From positions 1-32,309 of the forward strand of contig CANBUY010000026.1 in assembly GCA_947372745.1 (NCBI GenBank): a stretch of DNA of 32,309 nt, read 5' to 3'. Shown here in pieces: positions 7,225-14,570 of this stretch. A program made the position numbers and the translations under genes. How positions within the stretch are numbered: position 1 is the first letter of the stretch; each line of letters starts with the position of its first letter. The notes under the pieces were generated by a model, which was not told where the DNA came from, searched no databases, and worked only from the letters and a program-made list of their open reading frames with translations. This DNA comes from Comamonadaceae bacterium. GTDB taxonomy: Bacteria; Pseudomonadota; Gammaproteobacteria; Burkholderiales; Burkholderiaceae_C.

Positions 7225-8417
7225 GTAGCCAACCCCTACTCCCCGGCAGTGCCACAGGCGGCCAACAAACCACGCTGGGCGTGATGGGTGGCGGCCAGTT
7301 GGGCCGCATGTTTGTGCACGCAGCCCAAGCCATGGGCTACTTCACCGTGGTGTTAGACCCCGATGTCATCAGCCCCGCCGGACTGGTGAGCCACTACCAC
7401 ATCAAAACCGATTACCTCGACGAGTTGGGCTTGGCGCAACTCATGCAGCGCTGCGCGGCCATCACCACCGAGTTTGAAAACGTGCCGGCGCCTGCGCTCA
7501 TGACGCTGGGCTCGGCCCGGCCCGTGGCGCCCAGCGCCGAGGCGGTCGGCATTGCGCAAGACCGAGTGAAAGAAAAAGCCCACTTTGTGCGCTGCGGCGT
7601 GCCGTGCGCGCCTTATGCGGTGATTGACTCTGCCGCGCAACTGGCCACAGTGGCGGATGATTTATTGCCCGGCATTTTGAAAACTGCCCGCATGGGCTAC
7701 GACGGCAAGGGCCAGGTTCGGGTCAAAACCCGCGCTGACTTGGCTGCCGCTTGGGACGAGTTGAAAAACGTCACCTGCGTGCTGGAGAAAATGCTGCCCC
7801 TGAAAGCCGAGTGTTCGGTGATCGTGGCGCGCGGCTGGGACGGCGCTTGTGTCAACCTGCCGGTGCAGCTGAACCTGCACCGCGAAGGCATTTTGGCCGT
7901 GACATCCGCTTTTGAAGGTAATGTGCCGCCAGCCCTTGCTGAACGTGCTGTAGCAGCTGCTAAGTCAATAGCAGAAGAGTTGCAATACGTGGGCGTGTTG
8001 TGTATCGAATTTTTTGTGCTGCACGACGACAGCGACGAGGCCCGCGCCTTGGGCGGCTTGATTGTGAATGAGATGGCACCCCGCCCGCACAACAGCGGCC
8101 ACTACTCCATGGACGCCTGCGATGTGTCGCAGTTTGAGCTGCAAGTACGCACGCTGGCCGGACTGCCACTGGTGCAACCGCGCCAACACAGTCCCGCCAT
8201 CATGCTCAACCTGCTGGGTGATTTGTGGGTAAACGGCGCACCGCCTGCCTGGGACCAGGTGCTGACCTTGCCCGGTGCGCACCTGCACCTGTACGGCAAA
8301 CTCAAAGCCAGCAAAGGCCGCAAGATGGGCCACCTGACGCTCACGGGCGCCACCGTGGAAGCGGTGCGTGCCACCGCGCTGGCCGCCGCTGAACTTCTGG
8401 GCATTGAGGCGTTTTGA
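7221..8417 (+). CDS. purK: N5-carboxyaminoimidazole ribonucleotide synthase
   Basis: 398 residues, an ATP-grasp enzyme. Markers are the N-terminal '[20 protein letters not shown]' fold, '[12 protein letters not shown]', '[12 protein letters not shown]' (ATP-grasp lid), '[14 protein letters not shown]' and '[14 protein letters not shown]' (metal and ATP binding). PurK makes N5-CAIR from AIR, bicarbonate and ATP. The start overlaps the purE stop and the stop overlaps the next gene's TTG start, indicating tight translational coupling. A dispersed repeat is embedded in frame at 7938-7972, giving the Ala-rich '[16 protein letters not shown]' helix. Confidence 0.96.
   Translation: MSSQPLLPGSATGGQQTTLGVMGGGQLGRMFVHAAQAMGYFTVVLDPDVISPAGLVSHYHIKTDYLDELGLAQLMQRCAAITTEFENVPAPALMTLGSARPVAPSAEAVGIAQDRVKEKAHFVRCGVPCAPYAVIDSAAQLATVADDLLPGILKTARMGYDGKGQVRVKTRADLAAAWDELKNVTCVLEKMLPLKAECSVIVARGWDGACVNLPVQLNLHREGILAVTSAFEGNVPPALAERAVAAAKSIAEELQYVGVLCIEFFVLHDDSDEARALGGLIVNEMAPRPHNSGHYSMDACDVSQFELQVRTLAGLPLVQPRQHSPAIMLNLLGDLWVNGAPPAWDQVLTLPGAHLHLYGKLKASKGRKMGHLTLTGATVEAVRATALAAAELLGIEAF
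7938..7972 (+). repeat. Degenerate dispersed repeat inside purK
   Basis: The reverse complement reads GCTATTGACTTAGCAGCTGC followed by TACAGCACGTTCAGC, matching the copies in cnoX and the glycosylase gene (GCTATTGA...AGCTGCT...CA.GCAC). The orientation is opposite to the purK reading direction, and the unit is tolerated in a surface helix. Confidence 0.45.
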
Positions 8418-9487
8418 GCACAACGGCGGCCATGATTTTGGACGGCTTCGCGCCCGCCTCCATTGAGGCCGGAGCGCAGCGCATCCGCCAAGGCGGGCTC
8501 TTGGGCCTGCCCACCGAGACCGTTTACGGCTTGGGGGCCGATGCTGAGAATGATGCCGCCATTGCCCAGATTTTTGCTGCCAAAGGCCGCCCGTCTGACC
8601 ACCCCTTGATTGTGCATGTGCTGGATGCGTCCGGCGTGGCGCACTTTGCCTCCAGCGTGCCCGACTTCGCCCAAACACTGATTGCTGCCTTTTGGCCCGG
8701 CCCGCTGACGCTCATTTTGCCGCGCCGCGAAGGGGTGGCCGCCAGTGCTGCGGGGGGGCAAAACTCGATTGGCCTGCGAAGCCCGTCGCACCCGGTGGCG
8801 CAAGCGGTGCTCAAAGCCTGCCTGCAAACCCTTGACACAAAGGGCCAGCCGCAGGCGCCCGTCTGGGGCATTGCAGCCCCCAGCGCCAACCAGTTTGGCC
8901 GCGTCAGCCCCACCACCGCCGCCCATGTGCAGGGTGAGTTTGGCGCTGACTTGATGATTTTGGACGGCGGCCCGTGTGACGTGGGCATTGAGTCCACCAT
9001 CATCGACTGCACCCGTGGCGTGCCCGTGCTGCTGCGCCCTGGTGCGATTAGCCGTGAGCAGGCAGAAGCCTCTTGTGGGCTGAAGGTGCTACTAAAAGAT
9101 GAGCTTCTTGAGCATGCTGCCACTGCCCCAAGAGCCTCTGGCACTCTTGAATCTCACTACGCTCCCAAAGCCAAAGTGCGCTTGATGAACGCCCCGGCGA
9201 TGCAAGCGGCGCTTGACGCTTTGGCGGCAACGACTGCCCTGGACTCGGTTGAAAGCCCTGCCAGCACCCGCGTGGCCACCTATTCGCGCACCCCGCTCAA
9301 CACGCAAGCGGCTTCGGTGCTGACCCAGCCCATGCCGCTAGACGCCGCCGCCGCCGCCCACGAACTCTTTGCCGTGCTGCGCGACTTGGACACCCAGGGC
9401 GTGCAAGAAATCTGGATCGAGACACCGCCCGAGGCACCACAGTGGGACGGTGTACGCGATCGCTTGCAACGTGCGGCGGCGAGTTAA
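8414..9487 (+). CDS. sua5: L-threonylcarbamoyladenylate synthase (Sua5/YrdC type)
   Basis: 357 residues if started at TTG 8414, which overlaps the purK TGA; ATG 8432 is the alternative and would remove six residues. The N-terminal YrdC domain (about 10-205) shows 'GGLLGLPTETVYGLGADA', 'FAAKGRPSDHPLIVH' (KxR motif), 'PGPLTLIL', 'IAAPSANQFGRVSPT' and 'DGGPCDVGIESTIIDC'. The C-terminal Sua5 domain (about 245-357) follows 'SGTLESHYAPKAKV'. The enzyme makes threonylcarbamoyl-AMP from Thr, bicarbonate and ATP for the t6A37 tRNA modification; TsaB of the same pathway is encoded at 20702. It is coupled to purEK although functionally unrelated, an arrangement known in Burkholderiales. Confidence 0.93.
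   Translation: MSTTAAMILDGFAPASIEAGAQRIRQGGLLGLPTETVYGLGADAENDAAIAQIFAAKGRPSDHPLIVHVLDASGVAHFASSVPDFAQTLIAAFWPGPLTLILPRREGVAASAAGGQNSIGLRSPSHPVAQAVLKACLQTLDTKGQPQAPVWGIAAPSANQFGRVSPTTAAHVQGEFGADLMILDGGPCDVGIESTIIDCTRGVPVLLRPGAISREQAEASCGLKVLLKDELLEHAATAPRASGTLESHYAPKAKVRLMNAPAMQAALDALAATTALDSVESPASTRVATYSRTPLNTQAASVLTQPMPLDAAAAAHELFAVLRDLDTQGVQEIWIETPPEAPQWDGVRDRLQRAAAS
9087..9137 (+). repeat. Degenerate dispersed repeat inside sua5
   Basis: GCTACTAAAAGATGAGCTTC and the following TTGAGCATGC, ending in GCCCCAAGAGCC, line up with the copy at 20635-20682 (GCTCCTAAAAAAGAAGCTGC...GCTAAAGCC). It lies between the YrdC and Sua5 domains, in the linker. Confidence 0.4.
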
Positions 9488-9837
9488 GTCAAACGTCAAC
9501 CTACTTTTGTAGGGCCGATGCCACCGGGGTGAATGCTTCCGCGGATGTCCCCCGCCCTGTGGGGCTCCTCCTTGATTCCGCTGCAGCATTCACCCCAGTG
9601 TCATCCGCAGCCGTTGTGTGGGTGCGCAATGACTCAACAACCTTTGATTACCAACGATGCCTCAGGACTCAGGACGATGTGGCGCTCGGCGTGGTGAGGT
9701 CAAGAAGGAGCCCGTAGGGCGGGTGACACGAACGGCGCTGAGTGCCACGTCGGCCTGAGTCCCGAAGTGTCCTTTCCTGAAGGGATCTTGAATGCCTTCA
9801 GCGAAAACCAAATCCCACTTCGGTCCACAGCGTGACC
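9488..9837. repeat. Intergenic region with two related inverted repeat units
   Basis: The 350-bp gap between sua5 and phaZ (convergent) holds no credible gene. A perfect 12-bp inverted repeat GGGGTGAATGCT / AGCATTCACCCC lies at 9526-9537 and 9585-9596, with similarity continuing outward. A second unit at about 9700-9752 (AAGGAGCCCGTAGGGCGGGT and following) resembles the reverse complement of 9511-9573 (AGGAGCCCCACAGGGCGGGG and following), including the end 'TCGGCC'. These look like decayed copies of one short dispersed element in opposite orientations. The region from 9755 to 9837 shows nothing clear. Confidence 0.6.
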
Positions 9838-11103
9838 TTAGGTGTTGTTGTCAAGGATGAATGATTTAAGGGCCGGGTACGTTTTCTCGTGCCAACGTCG
9901 ACCGCTGAAGATGCCGTAATGTCCGGCTTCCTTTATTTCCAGATGCTGGTGACGTGCTTCAGGGATGCCGCTGCAAAGTGTGTGAACTGCGGTGGTCTGG
10001 CCGGCGCCGGTAATGTCGTCAAGCTCGCCTTCAACCGAAAAAACGGCCGTTGTGGTGATGTCTTGTGGACGCACACGCGCCAGTTTGCCATCGACGCCTT
10101 TCACATCCCAAGTGCCCTTGGCCAAGCTGTAATCCTGGAAAACCACCTTGATCGTGTCCAGGTAAAAGTCGGCATCCATATCCAACACGGCGTTGTACTC
10201 GTCGTAGAACTTGCGGTGGGCTTGTGCGCCAGCATCATCGCCGCTCACCAGGTCTTTGTAATAGTCAACGTGATGCTGGGCGTGGGAGTTGGGGTTCATG
10301 GCCACAAAACCGGTGTGCTGCAAAAAGCCGGGGTACACGCGGCGTCCGGCGCCTTCGCAATTGGCTGGGACCCGGTAAATCACGTTGTTCTCAAACCAGT
10401 CGTAGCTTTTGCTAGTGGCGAATTCATTGACAGAGGTGGGTGATTTGCGGGCGTCTATCGGCCCCCCCATCATGGTCATACTCAAAGGCGTTGTCTCACC
10501 CCGACTGGCCATCAGGGAAATGGCGGCCAGCACCGGCACGGTGGGCTGACACACGCTGAGCACATGGCAATTGCCGTGTGTGTCCTGCAGATGGCGGATG
10601 AATTCTTGCACGTAGTTCACATAGTCATCCAGATGGAATTCGCCGTCTTCCACAGGGATCAGTCGCGCATTTTTCCAGTCGGTGATGAACACCTGGTGGT
10701 CTTGCAGCATGGTCTTGACGGTGTCGCGCAACAGCGTGGCGTAGTGTCCCGACAAAGGGGCCACGATCAGCACCACGGGCTGATTTTTGATGTGGGTGAG
10801 CGTGGACACATGGTTGCTGTAGCGCTCAAAACTGAGCAAGCGGCAAAAGGCCTTGTCCATTTCCACATGCTCGTGAATCACCACGTTCACCCCATCCATG
10901 TCGACGCTGTCAATGTTGAATTCCGGCTTTTTGTAGTCTTTGCCCAGACGGTGCAAAAGTTCGTAGCCCGCCGACAGGTTCTTTGTGAACGGGTTTTGTC
11001 CCAGCGAGAGCCATGGGCTTGCGTAAGCCTTGGAGGCTGATTGCGCCAAGGAAGCCATCGGGTTTTTAAGAGCGCGCTGATTTTCGTGAATTTGGTAAAG
11101 CAT
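9838..11103 (-). CDS. phaZ: Intracellular polyhydroxyalkanoate (PHB) depolymerase
   Basis: 421 residues, no signal peptide. It matches the PhaZa1/PhaZ1 family of intracellular PHB depolymerases: alpha/beta-hydrolase fold, 'HVLSVCQPTVPVLA' with nucleophile Cys185 in place of the usual Ser, 'VEGELDDITGAGQT' for the acidic residue and 'EAGHYGIFSGRRW' for the catalytic His near residue 393. The enzyme mobilises native PHB granules to 3-hydroxybutyrate oligomers or crotonyl products. It lies 63 bp downstream of ackA on the same strand, linking storage-polymer breakdown with acetate metabolism. Its upstream gap has a GGGTAAACCC palindrome (11118-11131) just after a TAAAAT box, suggesting its own regulated promoter. 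Confidence 0.94.
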   Translation of the reverse strand: MLYQIHENQRALKNPMASLAQSASKAYASPWLSLGQNPFTKNLSAGYELLHRLGKDYKKPEFNIDSVDMDGVNVVIHEHVEMDKAFCRLLSFERYSNHVSTLTHIKNQPVVLIVAPLSGHYATLLRDTVKTMLQDHQVFITDWKNARLIPVEDGEFHLDDYVNYVQEFIRHLQDTHGNCHVLSVCQPTVPVLAAISLMASRGETTPLSMTMMGGPIDARKSPTSVNEFATSKSYDWFENNVIYRVPANCEGAGRRVYPGFLQHTGFVAMNPNSHAQHHVDYYKDLVSGDDAGAQAHRKFYDEYNAVLDMDADFYLDTIKVVFQDYSLAKGTWDVKGVDGKLARVRPQDITTTAVFSVEGELDDITGAGQTTAVHTLCSGIPEARHQHLEIKEAGHYGIFSGRRWHEKTYPALKSFILDNNT

Positions 11104-11117
11104 AAGAGTTTTTAGTA

Positions 11118-11131
11118 AAGGGTAAACCCTT
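11118..11131. promoter_or_regulatory. Palindromic site upstream of phaZ
   Basis: AAGGGTAAACCCTT, an imperfect palindrome centred about 21 bp upstream of the phaZ start. On the minus strand a TAAAAT (11145-11140) precedes it, placing the predicted start site (about 11133) next to the palindrome, a repressor-like position. The same GGGTWAACCC core occurs at 14269-14280. Confidence 0.5.
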
Positions 11132-11166
11132 GGTACATTATTTTAGTTGTGTGACCTGCGCATGAC

Positions 11167-12348
11167 TTAGGTGATCAGTCCAGCGGCCTCTTTGGCGGCG
11201 ACAAATCCCTCATCGGTGGGGACAACCCACACCTGCACGCGGCTGTCTTCACTGTGGATGGCCAGCACTTCGTTGCCTATGGCCTGTGTATTGAGCTCAG
11301 GGTCCAGCGCAACCCCCAGCCAGGCCAAGCGTTCACACACCTGGGCACGCAGCACCGTGTCGTGTTCGCCAATGCCGCCGCAGAAAGCCAGCACATCCAG
11401 CCCGCCCATGCCGGCCACCATGGCGCCCGTCTCACGCACGACCCTGTGAGTAAACAAATCGATGGCTCGCTGCGCGGCAGCACTGCCATCACCGCGCAGG
11501 CGGCGCATGTCCGCCGATATGCCGGACACGCCCAACAAGCCGCTTTGCTTGTAGAGCAAGGTTTGTAGTCGCGCATGGTCCCAGCCTTGCTCCAGTAAAT
11601 ACAAGAGCACGCCGGGGTCCAGCGCGCCAGTGCGCGTGCCCATCATCAGGCCGTCCAGCGCCGAAAACCCCATGGTCGTAGCGCAACTGCGCCCCCCCAA
11701 GGCGGCACACAGACTCGCGCCATTACCCAGATGGGCCATCAGCACGCGTCCAGCGGCCCGCTCGCTGCGCTGCTGCACAACACCCATGACGTACTGGTAC
11801 GACAAACCATGAAAACCATAGCGCCTCACGCCCTGATCAGCCAGGCTTTGTGGCAAGGCGAAGCTGTAGTCCACCTCGGCCAGGGTGGCATGAAAGGCGG
11901 TGTCAAAACACGCCACCTGGGGCAAGGCGGGAAACACTTTCTGAAATGCACGTATGCCTTGCAGGTTGTTGGGCTGGTGCAAGGGGGCCAATGAGTTCAG
12001 CTGTGTCAAACGGACCAAAACCTCATCGGTTACCAGCACACTGTCCGAGTAATTTTTGCCGCCATGCACGACGCGATGCGCAATGGCTTCGATGGTGGGG
12101 AGTGCGGGCTCAGCGGCCAAGAGTGCGGCCAGACTTTTCAGCGCCTGATCGAACGGGTCGCCAGTGCCAGGTGTTAATAGCTGACTTTTTTGCTGCCCCT
12201 GAAAGGACCAGTCAAGGGTTGGCACGCCGCCGGGCTCCAAGCCCTGAATGTTGCCCGACATCAGGCTATTTTGCACTTGCCCCGCCAACACCGGGTAGAT
12301 AGAAAACTTGAGCGTGGACGAGCCCGCATTGACAGCAAGAATGGCCAT
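11167..12348 (-). CDS. ackA: Acetate kinase
   Basis: 393 residues. Acetokinase-family motifs are in order: 'ILAVNAGSSTLKFSIY' at the N-terminus, 'IAHRVVHGGKNY' near 85, 'ACFDTAFHATL', 'RYGFHGLSYQYV' near 173, 'MAHLGNGASLCA', 'MMGTRTGALDPGVLLYL' and 'LAFCGGIGEHD' near 320. AckA interconverts acetyl phosphate plus ADP with acetate plus ATP. It follows the pta fusion gene by 12 bp on the same strand, so the pair forms the Pta-AckA acetate switch. Confidence 0.96.
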   Translation of the reverse strand: MAILAVNAGSSTLKFSIYPVLAGQVQNSLMSGNIQGLEPGGVPTLDWSFQGQQKSQLLTPGTGDPFDQALKSLAALLAAEPALPTIEAIAHRVVHGGKNYSDSVLVTDEVLVRLTQLNSLAPLHQPNNLQGIRAFQKVFPALPQVACFDTAFHATLAEVDYSFALPQSLADQGVRRYGFHGLSYQYVMGVVQQRSERAAGRVLMAHLGNGASLCAALGGRSCATTMGFSALDGLMMGTRTGALDPGVLLYLLEQGWDHARLQTLLYKQSGLLGVSGISADMRRLRGDGSAAAQRAIDLFTHRVVRETGAMVAGMGGLDVLAFCGGIGEHDTVLRAQVCERLAWLGVALDPELNTQAIGNEVLAIHSEDSRVQVWVVPTDEGFVAAKEAAGLIT

Positions 12349-12360
12349 TTATCTAATCCC

Positions 12361-13758
12361 TCACCAGACTTTGCGCGGGCTGTCGCGACGGGCATTGTGG
12401 GCCGCCAGCAGAGCCAGCAACGCAGAGGCAACCCGGTTCATGGGACCGTCAGCACGGCTGGTCAGTGCAATGGGCACGCGTGCGCCCAGCACCAAGCCGG
12501 AGCCACTGGCACCCGCCAAATACTCCAGTTGTTTGGCCAACATATTGCCCGACTCCAGATCAGGAACCGCCAAGATATCGGCATCACCAGCGACGGGCGA
12601 TTTGATGTTTTTGATTTGCGCGGCGTGGGCAGAGATCGCGTTGTCAAAGGCCAAGGGGCCATCAATGATGCCGTGATTGATCTGCCCGCGCTCAGCCATT
12701 TTGCACAGGGCAGCGGCGTCAATGGTGGAAGGAATACTGGGGTTGACGGTTTCCACCGCCGACAAAATGGCCACCTTGGGGGTGCGCACCCCCATCACCC
12801 GGGCAAAGTCGATGGCGTTTTGAATGATGTGTACCTTGTCCTGCAAGGTGGGGTGAATGTTGAGCGCCGCGTCCGTAATCAGCAGCGGCTTGGGGTACAG
12901 CGGTATGTCAAACCGAAAGACGTGCGACATGCGCCGCCCTGTGCGCAGCTTGGGCTGGGCCAGCACGGCGTGGATCAGCTCGTCGGTGTGCAAGCTGCCT
13001 TTCATCAAAATCTCCACCTCACCTTTAGCAGCCATGCTGGCGGCCATTTCGGCGGCCTCATGGCTGTGCTCCACCGAAATGATTTCGACACCGTCCAAAT
13101 CAATACCGGCCTCTTGGGCGATGTGGCGAATGCGCACCTCCGGGCCAATCAGCACCGGAATAATCAGGCCGTAGCGGGCCGAGTCGATGGCGCCGCTGAG
13201 CGAGCCCGCATCACAGGGGTGCACCACGGCGCAACGCACCGCCTCCAACCCCTCGCCTTGCGCGAGCAAGGCTTTGAAACGTGCTTGTGGGTCGTACAGC
13301 TGAATGAGCGGGGTGCTGACTCTGGGCAAGCTCACCTTGTGCAAGGGGGCCAGCACGCGGGCGGTCCCGTGCAGCACGCACTCGCCTTTTTGGTTGACGA
13401 CCTGGCAATCGAGCTCAATACTTTTCTTGATCAGGTCTTTGCTCACCACTGTGGCAGTGACCGTGAGCGTGTCACCCACCCGCACGGGTTTGGTGAAGTG
13501 CAGTGCCTGGTCTTGGTACACCGTGCCGGGGCCTGGAAATTGGGTACCCAACAGGGCCGAGATCAAGGCGCCACCCCACATGCCGTGCGCAATCACGCCT
13601 TGGTATAGCGTGTCGTTGGCGTATTCGGCATTGATGTGAGAGGGGTTAGTGTCGCCGGATACGGCCGCAAAAGCCTGAATATCAGCCAGCGTCAAGGTGC
13701 GCAACAGGCGGGCATTTTGCCCCAGGACGATTTCGTCAAAGGTGAAGTTTTCGGTCAT
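12361..13758 (-). CDS. pta: Fused MaoC-type enoyl-CoA hydratase / phosphate acetyltransferase
   Basis: 465 residues. Residues 1-150 are a hot-dog MaoC domain with the hydratase-2 signature 'FAAVSGDTNPSHINAEYA' and 'GVIAHGMWGGALISALLG'. Residues about 165-455 are a PTA_PTB (phosphotransacetylase) domain: 'YGLIIPVLIGPE', 'ILMKGSLHTDELIHAVL', 'RRMSHVFRFDIP', 'LLITDAALNIHPTL' and 'DGPLAFDNAIS'. Such fusions are known in Burkholderiales. The Pta part makes acetyl phosphate from acetyl-CoA. The MaoC part could act on (R)-3-hydroxyacyl or crotonyl-CoA, which would fit the PHB context, or be regulatory. It sits between an unknown 135-residue gene (21 bp upstream) and ackA (12 bp downstream). Specificity for acetyl- over butyryl-CoA is inferred from ackA. 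Confidence 0.93.
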   Translation of the reverse strand: MTENFTFDEIVLGQNARLLRTLTLADIQAFAAVSGDTNPSHINAEYANDTLYQGVIAHGMWGGALISALLGTQFPGPGTVYQDQALHFTKPVRVGDTLTVTATVVSKDLIKKSIELDCQVVNQKGECVLHGTARVLAPLHKVSLPRVSTPLIQLYDPQARFKALLAQGEGLEAVRCAVVHPCDAGSLSGAIDSARYGLIIPVLIGPEVRIRHIAQEAGIDLDGVEIISVEHSHEAAEMAASMAAKGEVEILMKGSLHTDELIHAVLAQPKLRTGRRMSHVFRFDIPLYPKPLLITDAALNIHPTLQDKVHIIQNAIDFARVMGVRTPKVAILSAVETVNPSIPSTIDAAALCKMAERGQINHGIIDGPLAFDNAISAHAAQIKNIKSPVAGDADILAVPDLESGNMLAKQLEYLAGASGSGLVLGARVPIALTSRADGPMNRVASALLALLAAHNARRDSPRKVW

Positions 13759-13779
13759 GTTGGGGTATTCATCGTCATA

Positions 13780-14187
13780 TTAATTTCTACTAAACAGTTG
13801 ATCCAAGTCGATGCCTGCGGCACCTTGCTGAAAGCCCTCTCGCTCCAATTGAGTTTGCGCCTCTATCAATATTTGTCGGGTTGCGATGACGCCAAATTCC
13901 TCAACATAATGGGATTCGATGTTGTAGCGCATCGTCAAAAGCGCCCGCAATTCCGCGTGAAGATGGAGTTGGCGACGATCAGCCGTGCTGTTGATGAGGA
14001 AGGTCTCGTGGCAGTCAGCGTTGTGCCCAAGTTGCTCATTTGCAGCGACAAATTTGCAATGATTTATGGCGTGGGCCACTTCGGCGTCTGTGCTGAGTGG
14101 AACGTCCAAGGCAATAGCCAAACGGGCAATGCGGCAACTGAGTTCCTCGATGGTGTGTGCAGAGCTTTGCTGATCGTTCAATGTCAT
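13780..14187 (-). CDS. Conserved-looking protein of unknown function in the pta-ackA operon
   Basis: 135 residues, soluble, mostly helical, no signal or membrane segment. I recognise no family. His- and Cys-containing stretches are notable ('HAINHCKFVAANEQLGHNAD', 'CHETFLI', 'RRQLHLHAELRALLTMRYN'), so metal or cofactor binding is possible but unproven. It is 21 bp upstream of the MaoC-Pta gene on the same strand, and a predicted FNR-type promoter lies in front of it, so it is probably the first gene of that operon. There is no strong ribosome-binding site. An overlapping plus-strand frame (13636-14232) is judged a shadow because the minus frame fits the operon. Confidence 0.6.
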   Translation of the reverse strand: MTLNDQQSSAHTIEELSCRIARLAIALDVPLSTDAEVAHAINHCKFVAANEQLGHNADCHETFLINSTADRRQLHLHAELRALLTMRYNIESHYVEEFGVIATRQILIEAQTQLEREGFQQGAAGIDLDQLFSRN

Positions 14188-14268
14188 CGCGGCAGTACGC
14201 CGAATATCGCGTTCTTATTGAGCAGCCGTTGAATGGTCAGCATGATGAGTGGGGAGGTTGGATGAATA

Positions 14269-14287
14269 AGGGTTAACCCTGATTGTC
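14269..14287 (-). promoter_or_regulatory. -10 box and palindromic operator of the orf135-pta-ackA promoter
   Basis: GACAAT (minus strand, 14287-14282) lies at the correct distance after the FNR box for a class II promoter. AGGGTTAACCCT (14269-14280) is a perfect 12-bp palindrome overlapping the predicted start site (about 14275). A regulator bound there would block initiation. The core is shared with the phaZ upstream site. Confidence 0.55.
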
Positions 14288-14309
14288 ATCATCCATCGGC
14301 GTGGAATTC

Positions 14310-14323
14310 TTGATTCACATCAA
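14310..14323 (-). promoter_or_regulatory. Perfect FNR/Anr box
   Basis: TTGATTCACATCAA matches the consensus TTGAT-N4-ATCAA at all ten defined positions. It is centred 41.5 bp upstream of the start site implied by the GACAAT -10 on the minus strand, the classic activating position. It predicts oxygen-limited induction of orf135-pta-ackA. The rest of the 14188-14570 gap also holds a GGGTGTTTACCC motif (14480-14491) and the CTTGATCAAG palindrome (14504-14513), but no gene. Confidence 0.7.
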
Positions 14324-14570
14324 GCTACTTCTACTGGTCGCAAAGAAAACCAAACTTGACGAGGGCTTGCAGAATTCATTGCCTGCCTGAAGCCATTCGC
14401 CAGTAGCTTGAAGGTGACCATCAGGCAGAAGTGGGCAAGGGCGCTAGCCTCAGGGTGGTTCTACAAAAGGCGTGGCTTTGGGTGTTTACCCTGTATCCAT
14501 GATCTTGATCAAGTTGTAGTATTTGTTTTAAGAAAAGCACGGGCGTTCTTTTCCGAATACAGGAGACACC

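Noticed and set aside
12190..13608. Long plus-strand frame (472 codons) opposite pta/ackA
   Set aside because: It is the antisense shadow of two clearly conserved enzymes and its composition is not protein-like.
13636..14232. Plus-strand frame of 198 codons over the orf135 region
   Set aside because: It overlaps the pta N-terminus and the minus frame that fits the operon; no ribosome-binding site.
14504..14513. CTTGATCAAG palindrome as a second FNR site
   Set aside because: The half-sites overlap with no 4-bp spacer; a 10-bp palindrome alone is weak evidence.
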